Positions 11,935-24,385 of a DNA stretch of 64,000 bases are shown here, piece after piece. Source of the DNA: Cryptomeria japonica (taxonomy: Eukaryota; Streptophyta; Pinopsida; Cupressales; Cupressaceae); assembly GCF_030272615.1 (NCBI RefSeq), contig NW_026728914.1, forward strand, positions 361,001-425,000, given 5' to 3'. A model generated the notes under the pieces. That model worked only from the letters and a program-made list of their open reading frames with translations. It did not search any database and was not told where the DNA came from. The position numbers were made by a program, and so were the translations under genes. Every line of letters starts with the position of its first letter. The stretch's first letter is position 1.

Positions 11935-12295
11935 AGTAGTTTCTTCATACATCGAACTTCTATCATTGGTGCAGAATCCACATTGAGGGGGGGCTTCCTA
12001 GCTTCTCCTCTTCTCTCATATGGGGGGGACTTTTTCCTCACATGGGGTTTTGTCCTTCACATACTTCTATGAGAGTTCTTTGTATCTAGTTTTCATCTCT
12101 CTTTTGGGGGAGGGTTTTTTCCCATTGGGTTTTTCTCTCTTTCCCCGCTTTGTGAGAGATTTCATTGCATTGGTTTTCATGCATTCACATTTGTTCATGG
12201 GTAGCTAACATGGCCTAGTAGCCGGGACCCATCTTGCATTGCTTAGTTGCATTGTAGACTTTAGTGCATTCCCCTAAGTTGCACTTAAGGGGGGG
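11935..12295 (+). other. Element D 3' untranslated region and polypurine tract
   Basis: A 350-base noncoding stretch with several G-runs, ending in the polypurine tract AAGGGGGGG (12287-12295) that abuts the 3' LTR. Three further runs of five to seven G occur upstream (about 11985-12115). Confidence 0.8.
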
Positions 12296-12759
12296 TGTTG
12301 GTGTAAATAATTATTCATCATGGATATTATTACACTATACTTAAGTTTACTTAGGAAATGCATTTCATAGTAGTTTGGGTATGAGACACTTGGGTGTTTG
12401 TGCCACATTGGGATAGTGTGTGTAGGAGAATTTCCACCTTTTATGGTGACGATCTTGTTGTTACACTCCACATTCAGTGGGTGATCCACCTCATGTGGAC
12501 TATTATATTATTTCTCCTACCTACCCATGCCTATTTCCTACCTACCCTTGTTTCTTATTGAGCCACATGTCATGTTTGTGTGCTCACATATCCATATAGC
12601 CTTGCCTATATAAGCAGGCTTATATTCATTGTATATAATGCTTAATGATCCAATTGATCATATTTTTCATCTTGATAGAATACAGTTTATTTCTATCATC
12701 TATTTTGTTCTCTCTTATTTGTGCTTTCCATTGCCTCTTGATCTTGGCAAAATCTCACA
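12296..12759 (+). repeat. Element D 3' LTR
   Basis: 464 bases, TG...CA, directly after the polypurine tract. I count 12 substitutions and no indels against the 5' copy, mostly C/T or A/G changes. The TATA box is at 12607-12614. The target duplication CTCCT follows at 12760-12764. Confidence 0.93.
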
Positions 12760-13412
12760 CTCCTAAAACATCAATCCAAACAAGCTTTGGGGTGGAAAAG
12801 ACCATCGTTGACTGGTGGGAGCAAAACAAGGCCAATTAGGCCTTCACAAGCTAGTAGCCCTCTAGGACTGCATAACACACAAAAGATTGGTTTTTTGGAA
12901 AATGCATGAAACCGATGTGGAAATGAAACATGAAAACTTAGGAAACATGTGGAGAGAAATCCAAGCAGTCCAAAAAGTGTCCCTTGGGGCTCCTAGATAG
13001 AGTGCGGCCTCCTTTGGGGTAGGTGAGTCTTGTTAATAAACTTGAGTAAGTAAAGGGTTTAGACCTCAAACATGATGTTGAGCACCCAAAGATGAGCAGT
13101 ACCTTGCTGCCCCTGCATTTCCTTGTGAAAGACCCCTATCTCACTCCCAAACCTAAGGGAGAGGGCCCCAAGAACAAAGCATAAGCATTTGAAGTTGAGA
13201 GGAACAAGCAATTTGAGTAGTTTTTGAGAATGGAGGCAAGCCATCACCATAAAGGGAGTTTGCTAGGCAAGTAGACCATGGAATCCTTGTCATACAATAA
13301 CAAGATAGATTGAGTAGACATACACGTCAGATCCTACAAGTTTGGCTAATACATTGAACCTTTTGACCAAATTAACCTTGTGAGCACTTTCCTACCAAGC
13401 TCCCTATCATAG

Positions 13413-13425
13413 TGGTATCAGAGCC
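13413..13425 (+). other. Element C primer binding site (initiator tRNA-Met)
   Basis: TGGTATCAGAGCC lies three bases after the end of the 5' LTR of C and matches the 3' end of initiator tRNA-Met. Confidence 0.92.
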
Positions 13426-13462
13426 AACAAAAGATTCAGGAGGAAAGACACTTTAGGCAACC

Positions 13463-16400
13463 ATGGTGACCAATGCAGAATTGGAAAAGAAGGTTGAGGA
13501 CCAAGAAGAGGAAAATAGGGTTCTCAAAGAAAGATTAGACCAAATAGCAATGAAACTAGCCGAGGTAGAATTCAAAACTAAAGAGGTCCATGATAAGGTT
13601 GGAGATAAGGGTAAAATGGTAGCCATAGAAGATGAGGTTCCCATAATTGACCCTATCATTGAGCAAGAACCATTCTTGAAAGCCTTGAGAGCTATGAGTG
13701 GTAAGACCTTAGAAGGAGTGGCTCTTTTCAGTGGGAAGATGGATCCAAATGCTCTAATAGAGTGGATTGAAGGGTTAGAAAACCATTTTGAATGTGATGG
13801 AGTGACTGAAGCACAAAAGGTCAAAGTGGCAAAGTCAAGGCTGAGAGGGGTAGCCTTAACATGGTGGAAATTCATCCAAGAGGAAAGGGTGAAAGAAGGT
13901 AAGCAACCACTAGCCACCTAGAAGGCAATGGTAGCCAAAATCAAAGAGACCTACCTTCTTGAAGACTATGAAGTACAACTTCACCAGAAAAGACAAAATT
14001 TGTGACAGAAAGACCTAGATGTTAGTAGTTACACATAGGAGTTCCAAAAATTGTGCATGAGATCCAGAGTAGAGGAAGATGAGAGCATAAAGGTGGCAAG
14101 GTATTTGAATGGGCTAAGATGGAACATCCAGGAGGAGATGAGCCTGTTATGCCCACAAACAGTACACAAGTGCTATCAATTGGCACTTAAGGTGGAAGAG
14201 AAAGGTAGGAGAAAGCAAGAACAAAATAATAGAGGCCGAGGTAGGGGAAGAGATGGTAGAGGCCATAGGGGTAGTTTTGGGGGAAGAAGCATAGATCAAC
14301 GATCCCAGGGAGAATCGAAACTTCTAGAGCAAAGTGGGGATTCTCAGAGCAAACCCAACTATAGGGGTAGGGGATCAAGCAACCCGAGTAGAGGTAGATC
14401 TAATGGACCAGGGAGAGGGTCCTACTTCTCAACCATGACATGCTACAACTACAAAAAGTTGGGCCATCCTACCTACAAATGCCCAGAGATGCCTAGTTCA
14501 TCTTATGGAGGTGAAAAGAGGGTAAACTATGTTCAAGAAGATGGAGGTAGTACCAGAACTCTATCATTGAACCACCTAGCTTCAGAAGATGGTGAGAGCT
14601 TGATGATCAAGAGAGTGTTAATGAAGAAGCCACACAACATAGAGGTCTCACAAAGAAGAGCATTATTCAGGATCAAGTGTAAAATCATGGGAAAAGTGTG
14701 TAAGGTGATCATAGATTCAGGATCCACTGATAACATCATATCAGAGGAAGCAATCAATAAGTTGAAACTACCTAGAATACAACACAAAGAACCACACAAA
14801 GTAACATGGCTAAACAAGGGGCAACATGTGTTGGTAAATGAGCAAGCCTGGGTAGATTTCCACATAAGCAGATATATTGATAGGATCCTGTGTGACATCC
14901 TTCCAATGGATGCTTGCCACCTACTGTTGGGTAGACCTTGGCAATTTGACCAAAAAACACAACATGATGGGGAAAGAAACTCCTATTCTTTTTAGAAAGA
15001 CGGAGTAAACTATCAGATTCAATCCCTCATTGAAGAAGGAGAGAGCAGAAACAAAGTGCCTAACATCTTGTTAGTCAATGAGAAAGAGTTCATAAAAACA
15101 CTAGAAGAGGGTGAGGGAGTAGGATTTGCACTCATAGTGAAGCCTAAGGAGGAGAAGGTAGAAAAGAAAGTGGAGATACCATATGAGGTGCAGAAAATCT
15201 TTGATAACTTCAAAAAAATAATTAGTGATGGTACACCTGCAGCTTTACCACCTCCTAGAGCCATTAACCATCAGATTGACTTCATACTTGGAGCCTCTGT
15301 ACCTAATAAGGCAGCCTACAAAATGACCCCTGAGCAAAACAAAGAGGTAGCAAGACAAATACAAGAAATCTTAGACCAAGGGCTAATTAGGAAAAGCATT
15401 AGTCCTTGTGCAGTACCTATAGTGTTGGCACCTAAGAAGGGTGGTACATGGAGACTTTGTACAGATTCCAGGGCCATCAACAAGATCACCATCAGATATA
15501 GATTTCCCATACCTAGGATAGAGGATTTGATGGATTGTTTGGGGGATGCATAGTATTTCAGTAAGATAGACTTGAAGAGTGCTTACCATCAGATAAGAAT
15601 CAAAGAGGGGGATGAGTGGAAGACAGCGTTCAAAACAAATGAGGGTCTCTATGAGTGGCTAGTCATGCCTTTTGGACTCTCTAATGCTCCCAACACATTC
15701 ATGAGACTCATGAATGAAGTTTTACATGAATTCATTGGAAAAATTTTTGTAGTGTATTTAGATGACATTCTTATTTTCAGCAAGACTAAGGAAGAGCACT
15801 TACACCATTTAGCTATTGTTTCGAAATAGTTATCTAACGAACAACTAACCATAAATCTAGAAAAATGTTATTTCATGCAGCAAGAATTAGTCTATTTTGG
15901 CTTTGTTGTATCAGGAGGCAATCTAAAAATGGATCACTCAAAAGTTGCAGCAATAACCAATTGGCCAACTCCTAAGATAGCCAGTGATGTGAGAAGCTTC
16001 CATGGTTTGGCTCAGTTTTACAGGAAATTCGTTAGGGGATTATGTGAGATTTGTTCTCCAATGTTGGACACCATCAAAGAGGGTGTCAAGGTAAAGTTTC
16101 AATGGAAAAGTACAGCCAATAAGGGGTTTGAATTACTAAAAACTAAAGTAGCTACTTAGCCAGTGCTCATTTTGCCTAGTTTTGATAAGACTTTTACTAT
16201 TGAATGTGATGCTAGCAATATTGCAGTAGGAGCTATTTTAAGTCAAGAAAATAGACCAGTTGCATTCTTTAGTGAAAATTTAAATGATGCAAAGAAAAAG
16301 TAATCTTCCTATGATTTATAACTCTATGCATTAGTACAGGCACTTAGGAAATGGAGACACTATCTACTTCCTAAAGAGTTTTTTGTTTACATAGATAATT

Positions 16401-18051
16401 AGGCACTTAGTTTCTTGAACTCGCAGGATAAACTGAATCATAGGCATGTTAAATGGGTAGAATATTTACAAGCTTACACTTTTACTCTTAAGCATAAGAA
16501 GGGTCGGTTGAATAAAGTAGCAGATGCTTTGAGTAGAAGATTGTTAACTATTCATGAGATTCAAGTTCAAAGCATTGGTATTGATAGTTTCACATACATG
16601 TATCCTACTGATTATGATTTTGCTGAAGCTTATAAATTTTGTCAAGCTTTTGAGAATAAATTCCATAGTACATATGATGATTTCACTTTGTAGGATGGTT
16701 TGTTATTCAGGGGTGGACAATTGTGTGTTCCACAGGGTTCCATGAGAGAGAACCTCATTCAAGAGAAGCACAATGGGTGCTTAAGTGGACATTTCAGTCT
16801 TAACAAGACCTTAGAACTGGTTCAAAGGTTCTATTATTGGCCAAAGATGCAAAGAGACATCAGGAGGTATGGTGAGCAGTGCTTGGTATGCCAGAAAGCA
16901 AAAGGTAATTCCTCTAATGGTGGTTTGTATCAGCCTCTTCCCATTCCACATAGGCCATGGGATTGCATTAGCAAGGATTTTGTAGTAGGATTTCCTAGGA
17001 CTCAAGTAGGATTTGATAGCATCTTTGTAGTAGTTGATAGATTTAGCAAGATGGCTCATTTCATTCCTTGCAAGACAATGCATGATGCAAGTCATATTGC
17101 CTATTTTTTTTTCAAAGAGGCTGTTAGAATTCATGGTTTCCCTACTAGCATTGTTTCAGATAGGGATGTTAAGTTTCTTGGTCATTTCTGGAAAACATTG
17201 TGGAAGAGATTGGGTACTAATCTCTCTTTTGGTTCATCTTATCATCCACAAATTGATGGCCAAACTGAAGTTGTGAACAAGTCTCTTGGAAATATGCTCA
17301 AGTGTTTGACAAAGGAGTATGGGCAGAGTTGGGATCAACTCACCCTCAAGCAAAATATGCCTACAATGACAATGTTAATAGGTCTACAGGTAAAAGTCCA
17401 TTTGAAGTTGTTTATGGTATGCATCCAAGGGGTATAATGGAGTTGAGGGATATCACTAACTTGCAGCATAAAAGTGGGACAGCAAATGATATGGCTCACT
17501 CCATGAAGGAGGTTCATGAGCAACTGAGACAAGCTCTCCAAGACACCTCTCAAAAAGTCAAGGCAAGAGTGGATGCTACAAAGAGAGATGTACAGTTTGC
17601 CATAGGTGACTATGTGATGGTTCATTTGAATAAGGCAAGGCTACAAAAGGGAGTTCCCAACAAGCTTCAGATGAGAAGAATAGGCCCTTGCAAGATCTTG
17701 GCTAAGTATGGACCTAATGCTTATAAAGTTGATTTGCCTACTAATCTTTCTTTGTCCCCCATTTTTAATGTTGCAAATCTGATTGATTTCAAAGGGCAGG
17801 CACCTGAGGAGGTTCAAAGAGCTTCAAATGTTTCCCAATCCCTTTTTGATCTACCTCTCCCTTCTCTTTCTTTTCCCCATGTTGAATAGGTTCTAGACTC
17901 CAAAGTTCTCAAAAAGACAAGGAATCACACCTACATGGAGCATCTCATCAAGTGGAAGGATCAGCCTATCTCAGAGGCCACTTGGATACCTAAAGCTAAC
18001 TTTCTGAAAGTTTTCATTTCTTCTTCTTTGCTGCCCCAAGGAGTCACATGA
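13463..18051 (+). pseudogene. Element C gag-pol polyprotein (chromovirus), decayed
   Basis: ATG 13463 opens with a heptad-rich coiled coil. Retrotransposon gag follows (to about 14200), then an Arg-Gly-rich segment, a zinc knuckle whose second Cys is Tyr (CYNYKKLGHPTYKC, about 14440-14480), retropepsin VIIDSGSTDNII (about 14705), RT with YLDD (about 15755), RNase H starting IECDAS (about 16200), integrase with an HHCC finger (about 16770-16900) and Asp, Asp, Glu positions in KDFVVG, SDRDVKF and GQTEVVN, and a C-terminal chromodomain (about 17890-18010). The frame is constant to about 17338, where one indel shifts it. Twelve in-frame stops are present: nine TAG, two TAA, one TGA. Family, domain order and ends are clear; the gene is dead. 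Confidence 0.92.
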
Positions 18052-18073
18052 CTTCTTTGTTTTCGGGGGAGTA
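18052..18073 (+). other. Element C polypurine tract
   Basis: GGGGGAGTA at 18065-18073 ends directly at the TG of the 3' LTR. The gag-pol stop TGA (18049-18051) lies only 22 bases before the LTR. Confidence 0.88.
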
Positions 18074-20235
18074 TGGTGCAGGAGCACCTAGTTGGGTAAA
18101 AACTCCCATTTTTGGGTTTTCCATTATTTTATATATGTAAAGTCTTGTGTTAGGTTGGTTTTGGTGTTTTAGGTTATTTTGAGTCTTTTTTAATGTCTTT
18201 GATCTCATTTTGGGCTCTAGAGATCAAGTTTTGCCTTTTAGGCCTTGAGTTGACAATTTTTGGCAAAAATGTGGAAAAGTGCCAAAAAGGTCTCCTAATG
18301 GTTTCAAGAGAATTGAAACATGTTTTTTTGGTTTTTTTAAGAATTTCTAAGTAGTTTAGTCAAGTTTCTAAGGCTAGGATGTCAAAAATGCCTTTGTGAG
18401 CAAGAAAAGTTGTCATTTTGCTTAAGAAAGTTGTCAAAATGGTCATTTTCTTAAAAAATGATTAATGAAGCCTCTTGTCTGTACATGGGCATGTAAAACA
18501 ACTTGAGAAATTATATAAGGCCTCCCTTTTCCTTGGAAAAGGTTGGTGATTGTATTTGCAAGAGTAACTCAATAGAAAACAAGTGTTTTTTGGCTTTTAT
18601 GATTGTTTTTCTTCCTTTTTGAGGGGCAGTCCGTACTGTAGCTATACAATCCATACTGTACCTTCTTGGAAATTGGAATGTTTATGTAAAAAATCTTCCT
18701 ATTTAATTATTTCATTTTTTTCTCATTTGCAAAGTGTTTGTACAAAAATAATTGGAAACTAGGTATCTGTTGCCTTGCCAAGGGTTTGGGGTTGTAAAAT
18801 GTGTCAACTTGGTTGATCCAGATCTAGGATCCCTCCAATGGATTCTACCAAGTTCATCCTTGTGTATATAATGTAAATTACTTTATTTTTGTGTCAGAAG
18901 AATGGTTTGAAGGTGCATTTGAGTGTGAACTAGGCAAGTTGGAGCAACTAGGCTAGTTCATGTTTCAAAACTCAAGATTGTCATCCAAAAGAAATTTGGA
19001 ATGAACAAATCAATGAGGCAGTGAAATGGAAGTATGGATAGAGGGTTGATCATCACCTTGGTTGGTTGGTTTAACTTGTTTTGTCAAACATCTCTATTTT
19101 GTAAGCAAACAGTCTACTCACTGTTTTTCTAAAAGACAATTTGTAAATGCTTGTTGGAATGCTTCTAAAAGCATTAACCATGCCCTATGTCTTGAAGGCA
19201 ATGTAATACAAGAAGTGAAAATTGTTTAAAGACCTCATAGAGGTACTTCCATTTCCTAAACTCTTCATAATTGTAGGTTCCAAAGAGAAAATGTTGTTGA
19301 CTAGAAAAAGGCAGAGAAAAGGGGCAGTGACAGTGATAGTTTGTTGTTTTACCATTTGCTTGTCAAGTGTTTGACACATTGCTTGTAGGGAAAAGGTAGG
19401 GGAAGGTCTTAAACGATGTGGCAGAGGTCCCAAACCTTGGTGGAGGCTTGAAGAGGGGAGTTGGAGTGTCTTTCAAACATTACTTTCTCCAAACCCTACA
19501 AAACCCTCCAATTTTGCCATAAAATGTGGGCAGTCTTAAAACTTCACCAACAATGGGCTATACCTCAAAAATCCTTGAGCATACACTCCTAAAACATCAA
19601 TCCAAACAAGCTTTGGGGTGGAAAAAACTATTGTTGACTGGTGAGAGAAAAATAAGGCCAATTAGGCCTTCATGGGCTAGTAGCCCTCTAGGACTGCATA
19701 ACACACAAAAGACTGGTTTTTTGGCAAATGCATGAAACCGATGGGGAATTGAAACATGGAAACTTAGGAAACATGTGGAGAGAGATCCAAGCATTTCAAC
19801 AAGTATCCCTTGGGGCTCCTAGACAGAGTGCAACCTCCTTTGGGGTAGGTGAGTCTTGTTAATAAACTTGAGTAAGTAAAGGGTTTAGAACTCAAATAAG
19901 ATGTTGAGCACCCAAAGATGAGTAGTACCTTTCTGCCCTTGCATTTCCTTGTGAAAGACCTCTGACTCACTCTAAAACCTAAGGGAAAGGGCCCCAAGAA
20001 CCAAGCATAAGCATTTGAAGTTGAGAGGAACAAGCAATTTGAGTAGTTTTTGAGCATGGAGGCAAGCCATCACCATAAAGGGAGTTTGCTAGGAAAGTAG
20101 ACCATGGAATCCTTGGCATACAATAACAAGATAGATTGATTAAACATACACATCAGATCCTACAAGTTTGGCTAATACATTGAACCTTCTGACCAAATTA
20201 GCCTTGTGAGCACTTTCCTACCAAGCTCCCTATCA
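18074..20235 (+). repeat. Element C 3' LTR (uninterrupted)
   Basis: 2162 bases, TGGTGCAGGAGC to CCCTATCA, aligning with the 5' LTR on both sides of element D. A TATA-like box (TATATAAGG) lies at 18512-18520. It carries the empty target site of D. The target duplication CTTGG follows at 20236-20240 and element B resumes in frame. Confidence 0.93.
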
Positions 20236-20240
20236 CTTGG

Positions 20241-23200
20241 TCATATGTAGATATGCCTGGGATTGATCCATAGTTAATCATGCATCATTTATCCATTGCT
20301 CCAGGAGCTAAAATAGTTAAGCAAAAACTATGAAAGATGAATCCACATGTGGCACTCATGGTCAAAGCTGAGCTGAAGAGACTATTAGATGTCAGATTCA
20401 TTCGACCTATTGACTATGCTGAATGGATTTCCAACATTGTACCAGTATCAATACCAGATGGCAGTATCAGAATATGCATTGACTTTAGAGATGTCAATAA
20501 AGCCTGTCCCAAGGATGACTTTCCTTTACCCAGTATCGACATAATTGTAGACCTCACAGCAAGCCATGCAATGCTATCACTAATGGACGGCTTTTCAGGC
20601 TATAATCAAATCAAGATAGCCCTAGAGGATCAAGAAAGGACAACATTTACCTGTCCTTGGGGAACATACTGTTGGAATGTCATGCCTTTTGGCTTAAAGA
20701 ATTCAGGAGTAACTTATCAACAAGCAATGACAACCATCTTCCATGACATGATGCATACCTTTGTGGAGGACTATGTTGATGACTTACTAGCTAAATAATT
20801 TACCAGAGCAGAACATTTAAGCATCTTAGAAAAGATCTTTGACAGATTAGAGAAATTCCAAGTCCGGCTCAATCCTAAGAAGTGTGTCTTCCGGGTTACA
20901 TCAGGAAAGTTACTAGGCTACATAGTTTCAGCTAAAGGTATTGAAGTGGATCCAACAAAGGTACAAGCCATTATGGAAATGCCACCACCAAAGAACATCA
21001 ATCAGCTTAGATCTCTACAAGGATGACTCCAATCAATCAGGTGATTCATCACTCAACTAGCAAATAAAAGTCTCTCGTTCAATCATTTGCTACATAAAAA
21101 TGTACCATTCAAATGGGAAAATAAATGTGCAAAATCATTTTATCAAATCAAGAAATATCTAATGAACCCACCAGTTCTAGTACCACCAATAGCAAGGAAG
21201 CCACTCATTCCTTATATTTCAACAACAAACATCTCACTAGGGGCATTATTAGCACAAGAAGATCAACAAGGCAAGGAACGAGCTATATACTACATCAGCA
21301 GGACATTGAACGGATATGAACTCAACTACACATTCATTGAGAAAGCCTATCTAACAATAGTATTTGCTTCTCAAAAATTCTGACACTACATGCTAGCTCA
21401 CACCATCAAGCTTGTAGCAAAAATTGATCCTCTCAAATATTTACTCAGCAAAGCAGCTCTTATAGGCAGATTGGCTAAATGGGTCATGATTCTCACTGAA
21501 TTTGATATTCACTACATAGAGCAATGAGCTATCAAAGGACAAGTGATTGCAGATCAACTAGCTGAGGCACCATTACCTAACAAACGAACTATGGAGATCG
21601 AATTTCCGGATAGGGATGTTCTTACTATCTCTACAACATAATGGACCCTATACTTTTATGGATCATTTACTCAACATGGCTCGGGTGTTGGCATTTTGTT
21701 CATCACTCCTGAAGGACACACTATACTAAGATTATATAGGCTTGTGTTTCCATGCACAAATAACGTTGCTGAATATGAGGCATTGGTTATAAGCATCAAA
21801 ATGGCAATCGAATGGAGAATCACAGAATTAAAAGTCTACGGGGACTCACAACTCGTAATCAATCAAATCAACGATGACTATCAGACAAAGGATGACAAGC
21901 TATTACCATACAAGCGAATGGTGGATGATTTCAAGCAATATTTTGTACACATCACCTTTGAGAAAATACCAAGGTTGGACAACAGAGCAGTCGATGCAAT
22001 GGGCGCTACTATCACTTCACTACTGCAAATCCCAACCAACAGAGTCGTTACGAGTTTCTGGTAGAGCAACTATTCTCCCCAGCCTATGACCATTCTGATT
22101 CCCATGTTATCTATGCCTTAACTGGTTTTGACTCTCCATTATATGGCCCACTATATGACTATCTAAAGAACAATATCCTACCCATTGACCTATCCGGAAA
22201 CCAAAAGTGTAACTTTATCCGACAAGCTTCCTGTTATATTCTTACTGCTGATACTTTATACCATCGAGGTCTAGATGGTACTCTACTTCGTTGCCTTGAT
22301 CGTAATGAATCTGACTCCACTTTACATGAGCTTCATGAAGGTATCTATGGCACACATTCCAGTGGTACTACTCTTGCTAAAAAGCTTCTAAGAATGGGAT
22401 ATTACTGGCCAACAATGGAAAAAGATTCCTATCATTTTGCAAAGAAATGTCCTAAATACCAAATCCATGGAAATCTTATACATGCACCAGCACAAGAACT
22501 ATAGCCATTCACAACATCCTACCCTTTTGTCAGTGGGGATTAGACTTGGTCGACAAAATTCATCCTTCATCTTCAAATGGACACAAGTTCATTATAACTG
22601 CAATAGAATACTTTACTAAGTGGATTAAGCAGTCCCCATGACCACGGTAACTGGAAAATAGATAGCCTCTTTTATGGACGACCTTTCAAAGACCAAGATG
22701 TATGAGAACTATGTGAAAAATTCAAAATCCAACATCGTTTTTCTACAACTTACTACCCACAGGGGAATGGTCAAGCAGATGCATCCAACAAGACAATTTT
22801 GAAAATCCTAAAGAAAGCAGTAAATGATGCAGGCAAAGATTGGCATGTACAACTCAATCCCACACTTTGGGCATACAGAACTAGCATCCGCACACCTACG
22901 AGAGCTACACCATATTCATTGGTATATGGATCAGAAGCAATTTTACCACTGGAAGTAGAGATTCCTTCTCTCAAAGTCTCTTTGAAAGGCCTAATTCCAG
23001 ATGAAGAGTATCGAGTTAACCAATTGCAAGAGCTTGAACTTCTAGATGAAAGATGCCAACGAGCTTACACTCATCTCAAAGCATATCAGCAATGCATGTG
23101 CATAAGCTACAACCACAAGGTCATTCCCCGCTTGTTTAAAATTGGTGATCTAGTACTCGAGGAAAATCCTAGAAATCAACAAGATCGGGAAAAGAAAGGG

Positions 23201-23338
23201 AAATTTGAACCTAACTAGTTAGGTCCCTATGTCATCATATCGACATATGGATTAGGCACCTATAACCTAACAATTTTAGAAGGAGATGTGCTCGACGAAC
23301 CAACTAACAACATCCATCTGAACAAATACTACACTTGA
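20241..23338 (+). pseudogene. Element B RT, two RNase H domains and integrase (3' half of polyprotein)
   Basis: The frame continues from 6994 across insertion C. RT (about 20337-20830) has the catalytic YVDD at about 20770. A conventional RNase H follows (about 21090-21560). The second, plant-type RNase H of the TAT lineage (about 21640-22040) begins WTLYFYGS, where Tyr replaces the usual catalytic Asp, and retains DSQLV. The frame shifts near 22045. The integrase finger has lost one Cys (CPKY for CPKC, about 22447), and the core is broken by more shifts near 22500-22780. The C-terminal part is readable from about 22740 to TGA 23336. Stops in the first 1.8 kb are mainly TGA at positions where Arg is expected (20331, two near 21024-21044, 21381, 21525). 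Confidence 0.87.
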
Positions 23339-24385
23339 CTAGTTTAAATGCACGGAAAATCAAAAAATCAAGAAAAAGCAAATTAAAAGGTTACAATAAA
23401 AGCAACTGGTGAAAACTCGACAAATAGGCACTATTGTGAGAGGACAGCTCCCCTATCTATATCCATACCATTATATCCACAGTCAATCCCTTTTGGCCAT
23501 TGCCCGACAATTTTATCACGATATCCACCCAGGACATACTTAACGTAGTCACTATCCTGGTTCATCTATATCCTTTCATCATATCCCACCATGGCTTGGT
23601 AATCCGTGTACCTATCCACATTTAGAGGAACACTCAGCTAGGGGCAATACTGATCAGAACATGCAGCACATTCAAGATTTCAAACACTTGTCGCAAAGCT
23701 CAGAACATCAACAAAACAAAACAATCATGCAGACCACACATTATTCACTTAACAGGATTAACAAAACGTGATGGATGATTTTCTGAAGAATCAAATGTTG
23801 CATCTTGCATAAAGTTTTGACTATTTTTGCACTTGAACTTTTTTATTAGATCCTCTACATTTTGCAAAAGCTTCCAAAGCTGAGGCAACTAGTGGGGAGT
23901 CCAATTTTTTAGTTTTTTGTTTGTGAAGCGATCATTTATACTATGTAGATACTTGTCTCGAGACGTGATTTCGAGCATATCACTGAAGACATGATTCTAC
24001 TTTACGCATATAAATGGTTTAATCTTGTCTGTTCCTGCGCAATCCGCACTCAGGTCATCCTGGTTCAATCATACCTTGACGCTTGTGCTATCTTGCAAAA
24101 TAAAAAATCATGTAAATTTTTCTTAGGTCATTATGGTTCAATTATACCATTATGCTTGTATAAATTTTCAACATATCCCAAACAAATCAATGCTCAATGA
24201 TGATATATACAAAGAAAGCAAACAAACTATGGCTATACAGGGATGACAAATGCAAAATGAGGATGCTCAAAAACAATTAGTTGCATATCATTTTATAATT
24301 AGTTGCATATCATTTTACAAATAAGTTGCACATCATTATCATTTTCACATTACTCTCATATCATTATCATTATCATTCTCTAAAG
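23339..24385 (+). other. Element B region after pol; no sense coding seen
   Basis: I see no sense-strand gene. The stretch holds a duplicated short segment (ATTAGTTGCATATCATTTTA, twice near 24277-24325), which runs into the tandem array that follows. Confidence 0.5.

Larger units (their letters stand above)
8531..12759 (+). mobile_element. Element D: gag-protease-only Copia retrotransposon nested in the LTR of C
   Basis: It has two 464-base LTRs with about 12 differences, a primer binding site directly at the LTR edge, one reading frame with gag and protease, a polypurine tract, and a 5-bp target duplication. The empty site is visible in the other LTR of C. There is no integrase, RT or RNase H between the LTRs, so D must have depended on the machinery of another Copia element. 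It is the youngest datable insertion in the nest. Confidence 0.93.
6995..13409 (+). repeat. Element C 5' LTR, interrupted by element D
   Basis: It starts TGGTTCAGGAGCACC and ends CCCTATCA, matching the 3' LTR at 18074-20235. Element D with its duplicated CTCCT accounts for 8531-12764. A TATA-like box (TATAAGG) lies at 7437-7443. The LTR parts are 6995-8530 and 12765-13409. Short open frames here, such as those near 8017-8373 on the minus strand, recur in the other LTR and show no protein family. Confidence 0.92.
6995..20235 (+). mobile_element. Element C: complete Gypsy chromovirus inserted in element B
   Basis: It has paired LTRs (6995-13409, itself interrupted, and 18074-20235), an initiator-Met primer binding site, gag, protease, RT, RNase H, integrase and chromodomain in Gypsy order, a polypurine tract, and an exact 5-bp target duplication CTTGG. 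The chromodomain places it among chromoviruses. The 5' LTR holds element D; without D and its target duplication the 5' LTR is 2181 bases against 2162 for the 3' LTR. By eye the LTRs differ at roughly 7-9% of positions in the first 300 bases, so this insertion is clearly older than D. Confidence 0.93.

Noticed and set aside
13453-13917. 154-codon minus-strand ORF
   Set aside because: Exact shadow of the coiled-coil and gag coding of element C on the opposite strand.
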